Positions 63,710-64,000 of a stretch of 64,000 nucleotides of DNA are shown here, piece by piece. Positions within the stretch are counted from its first letter, which is position 1. Each line of letters opens with the position of its first letter. The notes under the pieces are model-generated. The model saw only the letters and a program-made list of their open reading frames with translations, was not told the DNA's origin and did no database searches. Position numbers and translations under genes: made by a program. Origin of the DNA: Echria macrotheca (Eukaryota > Ascomycota > Sordariomycetes > Sordariales > Schizotheciaceae); the NCBI GenBank assembly GCA_030411725.1, contig MU839828.1, positions 992,001 through 1,056,000 on the forward strand, in the 5' to 3' direction.

Positions 63710-64000
63710 TTACCGGCGGAAGACCCAAGAACCGTACAGGCAAAACCCAGCCCAGTAATAAGGAGCCGAAGTCGTTGGTTCGTCCATAACAGTCAACGCC
63801 GCTTCCTGAAGGGCCGCTGCGACGTCGACGAGTCCGTCCTCACCCGCAGCGGAATTCCTTATCTCCTTGTAGAATACCTCCGAGAAGTTTCTCCCCGCCC
63901 CGGTTGGAATTGGCCAGGAAGCACCAATGACGGACGCAGCGCCGGCGCATAGTAAAGCGCTGGTCAAGCCGAGATATTCGTCGCCTGTTGAAACCGTGTG
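63710..64000 (-). CDS. CHAT-domain protein, C-terminal end (partial)
   Basis: The last 96 codons of a gene that continues past the right edge; the reading frame is open from 64000. The segment carries GDEYLGLTSALLCAGAASVI, then SWPIPTG, and the end ALQEAALTVMDEP followed by YYWAGFCLYGSW. This is the C-terminal part of the CHAT (caspase/HetF-associated) fold, which contains the catalytic His/Cys just upstream, outside the window. Fungal CHAT proteins often have TPR or STAND regions before the protease and are linked to incompatibility and cell death. The catalytic pair cannot be checked here. Confidence 0.88.
   Translation of the reverse strand, partial: HTVSTGDEYLGLTSALLCAGAASVIGASWPIPTGAGRNFSEVFYKEIRNSAAGEDGLVDVAAALQEAALTVMDEPTTSAPYYWAGFCLYGSWVFRR

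Noticed and set aside
1..64000. CRISPR array, rRNA genes or bacterial-type operons
   Set aside because: No direct repeats with equal spacers, no rRNA sequence, and gene structure is plainly eukaryotic.

Overview
This window looks like nuclear DNA of a filamentous ascomycete (Pezizomycotina, probably a Sordariomycete). Genes lie on both strands without operons. Most carry short introns (44-117 bp) with GT..AG ends, secreted proteins begin with typical signal peptides, and the families are typical of moulds: three HET-domain proteins, an AA9 lytic polysaccharide monooxygenase, a Vps62 protein, ankyrin and CHAT proteins. No ribosomal RNA, confident tRNA, CRISPR array or intact transposase was found. 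Exon limits were read from splice signals and frame continuity, so they are models rather than transcript-supported facts.

Layout. 0-10 kb: a possible gene edge, a secreted HD-domain protein, a decayed stretch, an MFS efflux pump, a seven-helix membrane protein, a small conserved protein and a 166-bp MITE-like element. 10-23 kb: a permuted papain-like His/Cys protein with a GC-AG intron, HET protein 1, an ankyrin relic, an M3 metallopeptidase, a secreted alpha/beta hydrolase, an NmrA-like protein and HET protein 2. 23-38.7 kb: Vps62 protein, a one-helix membrane protein, a small Cys protein, the AA9 monooxygenase, HET protein 3, a small secreted protein, a hypothetical protein and a proline-rich GPI-type wall protein. 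38.7-42.8 kb: a gene-empty block with low-complexity repeats, a tRNA-like Pol III box pair and a CCAAT cluster. 42.8-64 kb: a HeLo/PigL_N-like ankyrin protein with a Cys-rich middle module, an O-methyltransferase, a choline-kinase-like protein, a five-finger C2H2 protein, a 1,101-residue secreted protein with an 18-unit PEN/PET repeat, an F-box protein, two large hypothetical proteins, a Cdc123/D123-like protein and the C-terminus of a CHAT-domain protein cut by the window edge.

How the genes fit together. There is no polyketide synthase or peptide synthetase, so the transporter, methyltransferase and NmrA gene do not form a convincing biosynthetic cluster. The clearest theme is self/non-self recognition and regulated cell death: three HET genes of different build, one HeLo-like/ankyrin gene, one ankyrin relic and one CHAT gene in about 53 kb. 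A second theme is secretion (AA9, alpha/beta hydrolase, Vps62, HD protein, small secreted protein, wall proteins), which fits a plant-litter or plant-associated life style. The joint role of the cell-death genes is inference.
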